NCBI GenBank assembly: GCA_000961645.1
Contig: LADM01000122.1
Location: 1-44,831, forward strand
DNA: 44,831 bases
Source of the DNA: Gammaproteobacteria bacterium BRH_c0
GTDB lineage: Bacteria; Pseudomonadota; Gammaproteobacteria; Pseudomonadales; Porticoccaceae
Direction of reading: 5' to 3'
The notes under the pieces were generated by a model. It saw only the letters and a program-made list of their open reading frames with translations. It was not told the origin of the DNA and made no database searches. Positions 1 through 8,091 of this stretch are shown here, one piece after another. The translations under genes and the position numbers were made by a program. Numbering within the stretch: the stretch's first letter is position 1; each line of letters starts with the position of its first letter.

Positions 1-75
1 CATTTATAAATTTGTCTTCAGTAATGAAGAATGCATGAAATTCGATATTTAGGGTAGCGGTAGTTTCCCCGGATT

Positions 76-333
76 TTAGATAAGCGATGGTAGCATCGAC
101 TTTTTTATCTGCTCAGGACTACCCGATACCTGGATTTTGTATTGATTATTAGACTTTTCTGGAGTTACTTGAACGCTATATTGTTCATGGCCACCTATCC
201 ATATATGACTGAATTCTCTGCTCTTATGCATCTGAGGCGCATACAAATCAATGAATAATTCTGTTTCAATTTTCTCTACGCAGAAACATATATCAGATTC
301 TTCATAACCTGTATCTCTAACAGCAACTGTCAA
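76..333 (-). CDS. hypothetical small protein (doubtful)
   Basis: I do not recognise this 85-residue product. The frame opens with a TTG (preceded two codons earlier by an in-frame TAA) and ends with TAA. The composition looks protein-like (mixed charged and aromatic residues, two Cys near residues 16-18, no membrane segment or signal peptide), and the local DNA is clearly more AT-rich than the genes to its right. The same reading frame continues upstream of the TAA to about 549, so this could be the tail of a decayed gene rather than an intact one. No ribosome binding site stands out. Confidence is low because of the TTG start and the short length. Confidence 0.3.
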   Translation of the reverse strand: MTVAVRDTGYEESDICFCVEKIETELFIDLYAPQMHKSREFSHIWIGGHEQYSVQVTPEKSNNQYKIQVSGSPEQIKKSMLPSLI

Positions 334-579
334 TGATTAATACTTCATCATCATAATTAGCGCGAATGGGCCATATTTTGATAGCAGTCTCCCGCCACAC
401 ACAAACCTAGCGAGAATAAATGACATTATTTTTCGTGCTTTCAGCAACAGCAGGAACCGTGAATCTTTCACTATAATCGGCCTGCAAGAACCAGGACGAG
501 CTTTAGGAGGGTATTGCGAAAGACAGGTATCAGAGATGCGCCTTTCCATGGCTGCTGGACTCCCTTACTGCGCCTGATC

Positions 580-612
580 GCCAGGCTAATTCAATATCTC
601 AATTAGCCTGGC
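580..612. terminator. perfect 12-bp inverted repeat after the PQQ dehydrogenase gene
   Basis: The arms GCCAGGCTAATT (580-591) and AATTAGCCTGGC (601-612) are perfectly complementary around a 9-nt loop. It lies 24 nt past the stop of the minus-strand gene ending at 636, where a terminator or mRNA-stabilising hairpin would be expected. There is no following U-tract on the minus strand, so intrinsic termination is uncertain. Confidence 0.5.
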
Positions 613-635
613 AATTCGCGCGCCACACCCTGGAT

Positions 636-2102
636 TTAGCTGGCAGGCACCAGCCTCAGCAAGCCGCTATTGTCATTAATCAGATAGAGATAGCCATCGG
701 GCCCGACCTCAACATCACGGATGCGATCCAGATTCGAGAGAATAATTTCCTGCAGGTTGGCCATGTCGCCATCAAAGGTGATGCGGTAGAGGGTCTTTTG
801 CTTGAGGGAGGCAACGAACAGACTGTTTTTCCAGCGCGGGAATGCGTCAGCGTCATAAAAGGCAGTACCCGACAGCGCCGGTGATGGCACCCAGCTGACG
901 ACGGGCTGCTCCATTTTCGGGTGGTTGGTGTTGGAGGAATTGGGCTTGCTGTCGTAGGGGTGGCCCCAGGTAATCACCGGCCAGCCGTAATTGCGGCCGG
1001 GCAGGATCAGGTTGAGTTCATCGCCGCCGCGCGGGCCCTGTTCCGCCACCCAGAGCCGATCCTGGTTGTCGACACTCAGGCCAAGGGGGGAGCGCAGGCC
1101 ATAGCTCCACACATAGGGGTTGGCCTCCTTGTTATCGACAAAGGGGTTGTCGGCGGGAACGCTGCCATCGTCCATCAGCCGAAGTATCTTGCCGTATGAA
1201 CTGGAGAGATCCTGGGGGCCAGTTTTTTCAAGGGGAATATCTTCGCCTGAGGGTGCATGCACGGTGCTGAAATACACCCGGCCCTGTTTATCAAACGCAA
1301 TACGGGCGCCGCTGCCTTCTGGCGAGGGCAGTTCAAGCAGCACCTCGGAGTCTACCCAGTGGCCGTCGCGGATATGGCCGCGGCTCAGGGTGATCTGCCC
1401 GGTGATACCCGGAGGGCCGTCAGCACCTTCACTGGTGCTCAGGTAAATCCAGCCGTTGCTGGGATGCACGGCCACATCCAGCATGCGGCGGCGAAAATGA
1501 TCGCGCGGCGGCTCGCCCAGCGGTGTGCCGATCACGGGTTCGGGTAGCAGTTTGCCGTTCTCGACAATTCTCAGTGTGCCTTCGCGCGACTCCGTCACCA
1601 GCAGGCGACCATCGGGTAAAAACGCCATGCCATAGGGCAATTTGAGCATGGCGATGGACTCAACCCGGAATGATTCGACAGCAGACTTTACTACTCCCTC
1701 CGGAATGTTGGCCTTGTCGCCAATGCCCGGAGCCCAGCCAACGGGCACCGGGCTGGCTCTCATTTGCGCGCGCAGGAAAGCGATAACAGCTTTGATTTCA
1801 TCGGCTTTGAGAATAGCGTCAAAAGGCGGCATGCCTGACTGGGGGAATCCCCGCTGGATACTGGTGGTCATGGACTCATCATCGCCGCCATGTTGCCAGC
1901 CGGGGCCGATAATGCGCGGCCCGGTGCCACCTTCGCCGCCAGCGCCGTGGCAAGCCGCACAATGCTGTACATAGGCCTTGGGTGGTGTTGGTGCGTCTGC
2001 TGCATGGGTGGATGGGGAGTAGCCGCTGATGCTGGAGGCTGACAGGGCCAGAGCCAGAGCCAGGGTGACTGACTGCGCAGATAAATTGCCGAATGGTTTC
2101 AT
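636..2102 (-). CDS. cytochrome c / PQQ-dependent sugar dehydrogenase fusion
   Basis: Predicted periplasmic oxidase of aldose sugars, 488 residues. It starts with an export signal (hydrophobic stretch around residues 12-28, likely cleavage after THA near residue 34). A short cytochrome c domain follows, with the haem motif CAACH at 48-52 and a likely axial Met in GMPPF. The rest (about 150-488) is a soluble glucose/aldose dehydrogenase (GSDH, YliI/Asd-type) six-bladed beta-propeller, recognisable from YGMAFLPDGRLLVTE near its start, DVAVHP, LRSPLGL and GRNYGWP. In this family PQQ and Ca2+ sit in the propeller and electrons leave to a cytochrome; here the acceptor domain is built in at the N-terminus. 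The gene stands alone, with a terminator from the P450 gene upstream and a hairpin downstream. No PQQ biosynthesis genes lie in the window. The natural substrate cannot be told from sequence. Confidence 0.88.
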   Translation of the reverse strand: MKPFGNLSAQSVTLALALALSASSISGYSPSTHAADAPTPPKAYVQHCAACHGAGGEGGTGPRIIGPGWQHGGDDESMTTSIQRGFPQSGMPPFDAILKADEIKAVIAFLRAQMRASPVPVGWAPGIGDKANIPEGVVKSAVESFRVESIAMLKLPYGMAFLPDGRLLVTESREGTLRIVENGKLLPEPVIGTPLGEPPRDHFRRRMLDVAVHPSNGWIYLSTSEGADGPPGITGQITLSRGHIRDGHWVDSEVLLELPSPEGSGARIAFDKQGRVYFSTVHAPSGEDIPLEKTGPQDLSSSYGKILRLMDDGSVPADNPFVDNKEANPYVWSYGLRSPLGLSVDNQDRLWVAEQGPRGGDELNLILPGRNYGWPVITWGHPYDSKPNSSNTNHPKMEQPVVSWVPSPALSGTAFYDADAFPRWKNSLFVASLKQKTLYRITFDGDMANLQEIILSNLDRIRDVEVGPDGYLYLINDNSGLLRLVPAS

Positions 2103-2243
2103 TATTATAGTCCTGTGGCGCTATGCCAGATTATTGATAAAGGAATGACACCTTGCCGGAGTATAGCGGCCAGTTTTTATCGTGTCATAACTGTCAAATT
2201 ATTTTTATGGCTGATGGCTGCCTGGCGTAAAAATCGCAGACAT

Positions 2244-2275
2244 AAAAAAGGGCTGTCACCCGAAGTTGACAGCCC
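2244..2275 (-). terminator. rho-independent terminator of the P450 gene
   Basis: On the minus strand GGGCTGTCA pairs perfectly with TGACAGCCC (9-bp stem at 2250-2258/2267-2275, 8-nt loop), followed by six U. It lies about 50 nt past the P450 stop codon. A second, bulged hairpin (2283-2312, arms GCTACA/TGTAGC and CAGTAC/GTACTG) sits between the stop and this terminator. Confidence 0.85.
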
Positions 2276-2326
2276 CTGTGCGGCTACAGCTCAGTACAAA
2301 GTACTGTGTAGCACAGCGTTTTTGGA

Positions 2327-3565
2327 TCAGGCAGGGTCCCACACCAGCGGCAGCTCCGCCACATGCATCACGTTGGTCATCTGATAGGGGACTTTAAAGC
2401 CGGGCTTGACGCGGAATTCCGGCAGCATAGACAGCATATCCTGCATGGCCACCTTCAGCTCGCGGCGTGCCAGGTGAGCGCCCAGGCAGCGGTGGATGCC
2501 GTGACCGAGACTCAGGTGCACCGGGCGGCGATCAAGGCGCACTTCCTGCGGTGATTCAAAGGCTGCCGGATCGTTGGAGCCCAGCGGCGTGGACATGGCC
2601 ACCCGATCGCCGGGCTTGATGGTCACGCCGTGAATCTTGATTTCATTCTTGCAGACGCGGATGGTGGTCACCGCCGCGTAGGCGCGCATCAGTTCGAGAA
2701 TACCCTGTTCAATCTTGGAGGGATCTTCGCGCAGGGTGCGCTGGTCGTCGAGGTGGGTGGCGAGGTGCTGAAACTGGAAGCCGAGGTTGGCTGTAACGGT
2801 GTCGAGTCCGCCAATAAACAGGTTAAAGCAGTGGCCGAACACCTCCTCCTTGGTCCAGCGGCGGCCCTCTGACTCGAGCAGCATGGTTTTTGAGATCAGG
2901 TCGTCGGTGGGGTTCTTTTCGCGCTTCTCGATCTCTTCGTAGAGAAATTCCTTGAGGGTGGCAATGGCGTTGCGACGATCATCGGGGATCGAGGTGTGCA
3001 GCAGGTTGTATTCCCAGTCGAGGAACTCGTACATCCTGTCGAGGGGCAGGCCGAGCAGGTCGAGCACAATGCTGACCGGGAAGGGCACGGCAAAGTCCTT
3101 GATGAAATCCACTTCGCCCTTGTCCTTGAACTTGGCGATCAGCTCTGCGGCGCGGGTGCTGATTTTGGTTTCCTGCTTGGCCATTTCACGGGGCGAGAAA
3201 CCCGGCTCCAGGACACGGCGGAAGGCGGTGTGTTTGGGGGGATCGAGCTCGGTGGGAATCACATCCCAGGTTTCGCCGATCATGGGGGCGAACATGGAGT
3301 TGCCCTTCTTGATGAAATCGACATTGTTTTCATAGACCTTTTTCAGGTCTTCAGCGCGGGTCAGCACCCAGCAGCCGCGCGGCGGCACGGGGAACACATT
3401 GGTGCCAAAGAAAATCGGCGGACCTTCATGGATCTTCGGTACAACTTCCTTGTGGGGATGCAGATAGCTGATTTCGCGGCTGGTGAGCAGGAACGGCATG
3501 GCCAGCTCGGGGGGGACATGGGAGGGTACGGGGTTTTCGTCAACGCTCATTGCTGTAGGCTCCAT
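2327..3565 (-). CDS. cytochrome P450, CYP101-like
   Basis: Soluble bacterial class I P450 of 412 residues (397 from residue 6 if the second Met, MSVDENP, is used). Landmarks: I-helix oxygen-activation motif GGLDTV at about 252-257, ExxR as ELMR at 291-294, and the haem-thiolate loop LGHGIHRCLG with Cys360. The canonical Phe of FGxGxHxCxG is replaced by Leu. The segments IPTELDPPKHTAFR, FAVPFPVSIVLDLLGLP and FIGGLDTVTANLGF resemble the P450cam (CYP101) group, whose members hydroxylate terpenoids and related small hydrophobic compounds with a 2Fe-2S ferredoxin and ferredoxin reductase. Neither redox partner is in the window, so partners must be encoded elsewhere. The substrate cannot be assigned. 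It is divergent from the LLM oxidoreductase at 3771 across a 205-bp region with phased repeats, which suggests shared regulation. Confidence 0.93.
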   Translation of the reverse strand: MEPTAMSVDENPVPSHVPPELAMPFLLTSREISYLHPHKEVVPKIHEGPPIFFGTNVFPVPPRGCWVLTRAEDLKKVYENNVDFIKKGNSMFAPMIGETWDVIPTELDPPKHTAFRRVLEPGFSPREMAKQETKISTRAAELIAKFKDKGEVDFIKDFAVPFPVSIVLDLLGLPLDRMYEFLDWEYNLLHTSIPDDRRNAIATLKEFLYEEIEKREKNPTDDLISKTMLLESEGRRWTKEEVFGHCFNLFIGGLDTVTANLGFQFQHLATHLDDQRTLREDPSKIEQGILELMRAYAAVTTIRVCKNEIKIHGVTIKPGDRVAMSTPLGSNDPAAFESPQEVRLDRRPVHLSLGHGIHRCLGAHLARRELKVAMQDMLSMLPEFRVKPGFKVPYQMTNVMHVAELPLVWDPA

Positions 3566-3579
3566 GGCATCAGGAATTA

Positions 3580-3627
3580 TGATTGTGGCACCGATTGTAG
3601 CACTGCTTTAATTTTTAATTGTAGCAG
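3580..3627. promoter_or_regulatory. three 12-bp repeats in 12-bp phase upstream of the P450
   Basis: On the plus strand TGATTGTGGCAC (3580-3591), CGATTGTAGCAC (3592-3603) and TAATTGTAGCAG (3616-3627) share an ATTGT-R-GCA core. Two copies abut and the third is offset by exactly one empty 12-bp slot (3604-3615). The array begins 15 bp from the upstream end of the P450 reading frame, in the divergent promoter region. This is a plausible multi-site operator; no regulator gene is adjacent. Confidence 0.4.
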
Positions 3628-3770
3628 CCCCTCTGGCAGCGGCATCATGGCGTCAGACGGCCCACTCAAGGTGTCCTGACTACCATGACCATGGCCGGAT
3701 TTCGCTATGGGATACCATCACCACTGCGGCTCAACCCAGGCCACTTGCCACAGCACTCAAGCAGAGCATC

Positions 3771-4814
3771 ATGACAACTCCAATGGAATTAGGCATTTAC
3801 ACCTTCGGCGACATGATTACCGACCCTCACACCGGCCAGGCCGTCTCCCCCCAGCAGCGCATGGATCAGATCATGGAAACCGCCATCCTCGCCGACCAGG
3901 CGGGGCTGGATGTGTTTGGCGTGGGCGAGCATCACGCCCTGGCCTATGTGAATTCCGCCACTGCCGCCATGATTGCGGGCATTGCCGCCGTCACCCAACG
4001 TATCCGCCTGACCAGCGCTTCAACCTCCATCAGCACCGCCGATCCGGTGCGCACCTTCCAGGAATTTGCCACCGCTGATCTGATTTCCCATGGCCGGGTG
4101 GAGATCATTTTCGGGCGCGGCGCCTTCACCAACAATTTCCCGCTGTTTGGCTATGACCTCAAGGATTACGACGCCCTGTTTGTGGAAAAGACCGGCCTCT
4201 TCAGCCAACTCAACACGCAGGAGCGGGTCACCTGGGAGGGGCGCTTTCGCCCCGCCCTCGACAACGCCGAGATCGCGCCGCGATCGGCGCAGGCGACGAT
4301 TCCGGTGTGGATGGGCGCCGTGTCTGCCAACAGCGTGGCGCGGGCAGCCATGGGCGGTTATCCCCTCGCGGTGCCGATGGTGGGTGGCTCGGTGCCCGAC
4401 TATGCCCGTTCCATCGCGCTGTATCGACAGCTCTGGCAGGAGAGCGGCCATGACCCGCAGGCGGCCCGTGTCGCGACCTTTGAGCACCTCCATGTAGCGC
4501 AGAGCGCCAGCCATGTGCACGAGCGCTTTTATCCCTACTACTCCGCCTACCTGCAGCCGCTGTTCAACGGCCTCATGCCCAAACCCGTGTTCGAGCAGAT
4601 GCTCTCACCCCGGGGCACCCTGGTAGCAGGCAGCGCTCAGCAGGTGATCGACAAGCTGCTGTACCAGCATGAGGTGTTCGGCACCAGCCGCTTTTTTGGC
4701 CAGATCGATATTGGCGGCCAGCCCCATGCAGAGGTGATGCGTGGTATCGAGCGTTTTGCCACCGAGGTGGCGCCTGTCATTCGGCGCGAGACAAGTAGCC
4801 CGCAAACTGCCTGA
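3771..4814 (+). CDS. LLM class flavin-dependent oxidoreductase (Atu2307/SP_0267-type)
   Basis: A 347-residue bacterial-luciferase-like TIM-barrel oxidoreductase, cytoplasmic, expected to use FMNH2 (or another reduced flavin) for mono-oxygenation. The N-terminus MELGIYTFGDM..DPHTG, then GLDVFGVGEHH (residues about 45-55), RIRLTSA, DLISHGRVEIIFGRG and FPLFGYDLKDYD are the landmarks of the Atu2307/SP_0267 LLM subfamily (TIGR03858). The C-terminal half carries the usual 'IPVWMGA' and substrate-side helices. It is divergent from the P450 gene and is followed 157 bp later by the SnoaL-like gene, possibly cotranscribed. The first ATG of the frame is MTTPMELG; Met5 would also fit the family N-terminus. 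The substrate is unknown. Confidence 0.9.
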   Translation: MTTPMELGIYTFGDMITDPHTGQAVSPQQRMDQIMETAILADQAGLDVFGVGEHHALAYVNSATAAMIAGIAAVTQRIRLTSASTSISTADPVRTFQEFATADLISHGRVEIIFGRGAFTNNFPLFGYDLKDYDALFVEKTGLFSQLNTQERVTWEGRFRPALDNAEIAPRSAQATIPVWMGAVSANSVARAAMGGYPLAVPMVGGSVPDYARSIALYRQLWQESGHDPQAARVATFEHLHVAQSASHVHERFYPYYSAYLQPLFNGLMPKPVFEQMLSPRGTLVAGSAQQVIDKLLYQHEVFGTSRFFGQIDIGGQPHAEVMRGIERFATEVAPVIRRETSSPQTA

Positions 4815-4953
4815 TCACCACTCTCCCAGTTTATGACCAGCAGCGGATCTTCAGGTTTTAGCGGGTGACGTGATAACCTCCGGCAAGCGCTATCAACCAT
4901 CCGCTTGATTGCCCCGCTGATCAAGACCAATCCACAACATAACCCCATAACAT

Positions 4954-4974
4954 AAAAAAGGAGCTTTACAAGTG
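4954..4974 (+). promoter_or_regulatory. strong RBS supporting a GTG start
   Basis: AAAAAAGGAGC lies 8-9 nt before GTG at 4972, a near-ideal Shine-Dalgarno sequence that fixes this non-ATG start for the SnoaL-like gene. Confidence 0.7.
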
Positions 4975-5520
4975 ACCGATTCAGACCGTGCAGCCCTGCA
5001 AACAATGATTGCCAAGGAAGAAATACGCGACCTGGTGTACGCCTATTGCCGCGCCATCGACCGCAAGGATTTTGCCCTGCTGTCGCAGCTGTACCACCCC
5101 GGTGCCGGAGATGAACACGGCAGCAATCCCAGCGGCACTGCCGAGGAATTTTTCGCCATCCTGCCGCCGATGATGGAAGCTGCCGAAACCCTCCAGCACA
5201 ACATCACCAATCACTACATCAAGGTGGATGGCGACTATGCCGAGGGCGAGGCCTATCTCGTCGCCCATACGGTGGTGAACATGAACAACGAGCGCTATGC
5301 CTTTTTGCAGGGCGCGCGCTACCTTGACAAATACGAGCGCAGAAACGGTGTGTGGAAATTCGCCCACCGCCGGGTGCTGGCCGACTGGCTGCAACGCTAT
5401 GGCACCGACCCGGATGATCTCGCCACGGCCCCCGAAATCCCCGGCATGATCCCCGGCAGCAGCAGCGGCGGGGACAACTCCTACGGGTATTTCAGTTTAT
5501 TCAAGCGCGGTGAACGCTAG
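4972..5520 (+). CDS. SnoaL-like / nuclear transport factor 2 fold protein
   Basis: 182-residue protein of the SnoaL_4/NTF2-like superfamily (cone-shaped alpha+beta barrel). The family pattern is clear: an N-terminal helix with EEIRDLVYAYCRAIDRKDF (about 18-36), YHPGA with an Asp-Glu-His following, HNITNHYIKVDGDYAEGEAYLVA in the barrel strands, and GARYLDKYERRNGVWKFAHRRV near residues 118-141. Members include hydroxysteroid isomerase-like, dehydratase and ring-hydroxylating small-subunit proteins, often beside oxidative catabolic genes; which activity applies here is not visible. Start: GTG at 4972 after a strong Shine-Dalgarno. It probably belongs with the preceding LLM oxidoreductase. No signal peptide. 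Confidence 0.88.
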   Translation: MTDSDRAALQTMIAKEEIRDLVYAYCRAIDRKDFALLSQLYHPGAGDEHGSNPSGTAEEFFAILPPMMEAAETLQHNITNHYIKVDGDYAEGEAYLVAHTVVNMNNERYAFLQGARYLDKYERRNGVWKFAHRRVLADWLQRYGTDPDDLATAPEIPGMIPGSSSGGDNSYGYFSLFKRGER

Positions 5521-5551
5521 AAGGCATCTTCGCCAACTGCACAGATGTCGG

Positions 5552-6751
5552 TTATTTCCCCAGGTGCCGGTCAAAAAATCGCAGCGTGGTATCAAAGGCG
5601 TCCTTCGCCTCGGGCATGTAGTGCTGGTACACAAAGCAGTGGGGCATGCCATCAAATACCTGCAGCGAGGTGTCGACACCGACCTGGGTCAGGGAGCGGT
5701 GTGATGACAGCACTGAACTCATATCGAAGGACCGAGTCCCGGTGACCAGCAGAGTGGGCGGAAACCGGGCGCGGAGTTCTTTCGGCGCCTGGCGAAAATC
5801 CACCAGATGGCCATCCGCTGAGTGACTGTCCGGCGCAGTTGAAAAATAGCCAAACTTGCTGCTGCGCATGGACCCGCCACTCGCCGCGCTTGCGGGCGGG
5901 GCGGGCTGCGCCATGCTGATGGTGGCGATATACAGCGAATCCCCCGACCCACCGGCACCCGCACTGAGCATACCGATTGCGCCAGGCAGCGGCTTGCCCT
6001 TGTCCAGCAGCCAGCTGATTGTCTGGCCCGCCAGGGCGGCCCCTGCCGAGCAGCCATAAATGCCGATATTTTGCGGCGGATATTCCTTGCGCAGCTCGTC
6101 AAAAACTTTCTCAACATCTTCGCTCGCCGCCGGGAATGTGTGCTCGTAGCCCTGCCGGTAATTGACAGACACCACGCGTATTTTGCCGATATCGGCAATG
6201 GGTGCCGACTCAATCCGGCCTATGTGTTTTTCACCGGCAAAAAATCCGCCGCCGTGGAGGTTGATCAGTACGCGATTTTTATTCTTTACCGCCACTGACG
6301 CGGGCGTGAATATCTCAACCGGCACCCCTGCCATCTGCTGGGCGGTTATCTTTACCGGGTGCGCTTTCAGCACTTCGGCTTCAAAGGTTGCGAACATGTT
6401 GTTCATGGTGGCGCGGTAGTTCTCAACGTAATCCCTGTACTGCTCTGCGGTTTCAATCTGAGCGGTGACGGGGGTCGAGATCGGCGGTTTTTCCAATATG
6501 CCGATCATGTAGCTGCGGGCTTCAGGGCTGAGCTCGGCAGGCAGCGGAAACTCGAATGCGGGTACAGAGATAGTACCGTCGGCATTGACCGCCGGATTAT
6601 GGTCCGCCTTTTCCCCTTTGATATCAGCTTCCCCATTCACCACGGCTACAGAAACAAGCAGCGAAAATACAAGACCTGCGCCCAGGAGTTGCGGCAGTGT
6701 TTTTGCCTTGCGATTTCCGATAGTCACCACTGGTTTGTTCAGGATTCGCAT
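5552..6751 (-). CDS. exported alpha/beta hydrolase (HSL/Aes-type esterase)
   Basis: 399 residues from the ATG at 6751, which has GGGAGA just upstream; a longer frame to 6895 overlaps the upstream gene and lacks support. An N-terminal hydrophobic segment (about 20-39, before NGEAD) suggests export or membrane anchoring. The alpha/beta hydrolase_3 landmarks are in order: oxyanion motif HGGGF at 166-170, nucleophile elbow GCSAG with Ser235 (Cys in place of the more usual Asp after Gly), probable acid Asp343 in RSFDM, and catalytic His371 in GMPHCF. The insert between the elbow and the acid is Gly/Ser/Ala-rich. Likely carboxylester hydrolase in the periplasm; substrate unknown. It lies 61 bp downstream of the epimerase-like gene, same strand, and is likely cotranscribed with it. 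Confidence 0.88.
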   Translation of the reverse strand: MRILNKPVVTIGNRKAKTLPQLLGAGLVFSLLVSVAVVNGEADIKGEKADHNPAVNADGTISVPAFEFPLPAELSPEARSYMIGILEKPPISTPVTAQIETAEQYRDYVENYRATMNNMFATFEAEVLKAHPVKITAQQMAGVPVEIFTPASVAVKNKNRVLINLHGGGFFAGEKHIGRIESAPIADIGKIRVVSVNYRQGYEHTFPAASEDVEKVFDELRKEYPPQNIGIYGCSAGAALAGQTISWLLDKGKPLPGAIGMLSAGAGGSGDSLYIATISMAQPAPPASAASGGSMRSSKFGYFSTAPDSHSADGHLVDFRQAPKELRARFPPTLLVTGTRSFDMSSVLSSHRSLTQVGVDTSLQVFDGMPHCFVYQHYMPEAKDAFDTTLRFFDRHLGK

Positions 6752-6812
6752 TATTTTCTCCCGTTGTTTAACTGAACATCTCAGGCAACTTTTATCGTCA
6801 CAATCAGCATTG

Positions 6813-7811
6813 TCACTGTCGTTTGGCCCACTGCGCCAGCACTCTCTGTTCTTCCTCACGGGGCCAGACCAGCGGGGATTGACCCGCGCCTTCACCGCTC
6901 ATCCATGCCCAGGTGTCGCGCAGGGTATCGGCCATTGGCCGCACCCTCATGCCCGCGCCAAAGGCCTTGCGGTTATCTACCAGCCCCATGCCGGCCATTG
7001 GCCCCTGTGCTGGTGTCCACATGGGCGGGGTGAAGTAGGGCACCAGCCCCTGGGCCTTGAGGAAGTCGTCATCGCACCAGATATAATTCGGCGTGCTGTT
7101 GGTTGTCAGCGCGCAGGCCTGGAGGAATTTGCCCATGGTTACCGGCTGGTTTGAACCGGGCATATTGAACACCCCGGCCTTGCGGTTGAGGGCACTGTCG
7201 AGGGTCCAGGCGGCCAGATCCCTGACATCAATAAACTGTATGGGCTGCTGTGGCGCTCCGGGCGCCAGCATATCGCCACCTTCTGCGACACGGCTGAGCC
7301 AGTAGCCAAACCGGCCTGTCTTGTCGTTGGGGCCGACGATCAGTCCGGGCCGGGTGATGGTTGAGCGGTCGGGAAAGCCGCCCAGTACGGTCTGTTCGCA
7401 GAGCACCTTGAGCGGGCCGTAGTTGGCCAGGAATTCCTGGCTGGGTGGATTGGGCAGCGGCGCGAGCGGGCTGTCTTCATGCAAACCGGCCCCAGAAAAA
7501 TCGGCAAAGACCGCCAGCGATGAAATAAAACTGTACCAGCCTGCGCTGTTGGCCAGCAGGGCAACCGATTGGCCAACCACCTGCGGCAGGTAGCCGCAGG
7601 TATCCACCACCAGATCCCATTCGCCGTTACCCAAGGCGTCCAGTCCCCCGTCGCGGTCGCCATGGCGTTTTTCAACCTGTGGAAACAGATCGGGGTTTGT
7701 CTGGCCACGGTTGAAGGTGGTGATCTGGAAGCCTCTCGTCAGCGCCTCTTCCACCACGGCACGCCCTACAAAGGCAGTACCCCCAATCACCAGCATGCGG
7801 GTTGTGCTCAT
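6813..7811 (-). CDS. NAD(P)-dependent epimerase/dehydratase-like protein
   Basis: 332-residue Rossmann-fold protein of the extended/atypical short-chain dehydrogenase superfamily. The dinucleotide-binding loop is IGGTAFVGRAVV (residues 9-20), with TFNRGQT after beta-2 (an Arg that often favours NADP). A catalytic-type YxxxK is present as YGPLK (131-135), preceded by FISSLAVF. The C-terminal part (RPGLIVGPNDKTGRF, FIDVRDLAAW, FNMPGSN) is typical of the NAD-dependent epimerase/dehydratase group. Cytosolic, no signal. It is probably the first gene of a two-gene unit with the esterase downstream, and is divergent from lldD. Substrate not predictable. Confidence 0.88.
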   Translation of the reverse strand: MSTTRMLVIGGTAFVGRAVVEEALTRGFQITTFNRGQTNPDLFPQVEKRHGDRDGGLDALGNGEWDLVVDTCGYLPQVVGQSVALLANSAGWYSFISSLAVFADFSGAGLHEDSPLAPLPNPPSQEFLANYGPLKVLCEQTVLGGFPDRSTITRPGLIVGPNDKTGRFGYWLSRVAEGGDMLAPGAPQQPIQFIDVRDLAAWTLDSALNRKAGVFNMPGSNQPVTMGKFLQACALTTNSTPNYIWCDDDFLKAQGLVPYFTPPMWTPAQGPMAGMGLVDNRKAFGAGMRVRPMADTLRDTWAWMSGEGAGQSPLVWPREEEQRVLAQWAKRQ

Positions 7812-8091
7812 AACATTACCTCTTGTCGTTATTGTTGTCTGTCAGCTCATGCCGGATTGTTTGACTCGCGCGCGGCGAATAACTACCGGACAGCTTTTAT
7901 AGTTCATCATGGTCATTCTTGCAGGTATAAGTTGCTGATATAAATTGCCGGTTTAAGCTGTCGGGCCGGAGCAAGGCCTGGCGGCACACCCTGAAACAAT
8001 GCCCAAAAACCCGCTGCCTGTGGAATACTTGAAACCCTCAAGGGAATTTATCCCCCACGCGCACTGACTACCCCATGCTGGAATCAATTCT

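Noticed and set aside
337..549. A 70-codon minus-strand ORF
   Set aside because: Composition looks non-coding (runs of Leu, Ile and Met), with no Shine-Dalgarno and no recognisable family; kept only as possible pseudogene context.
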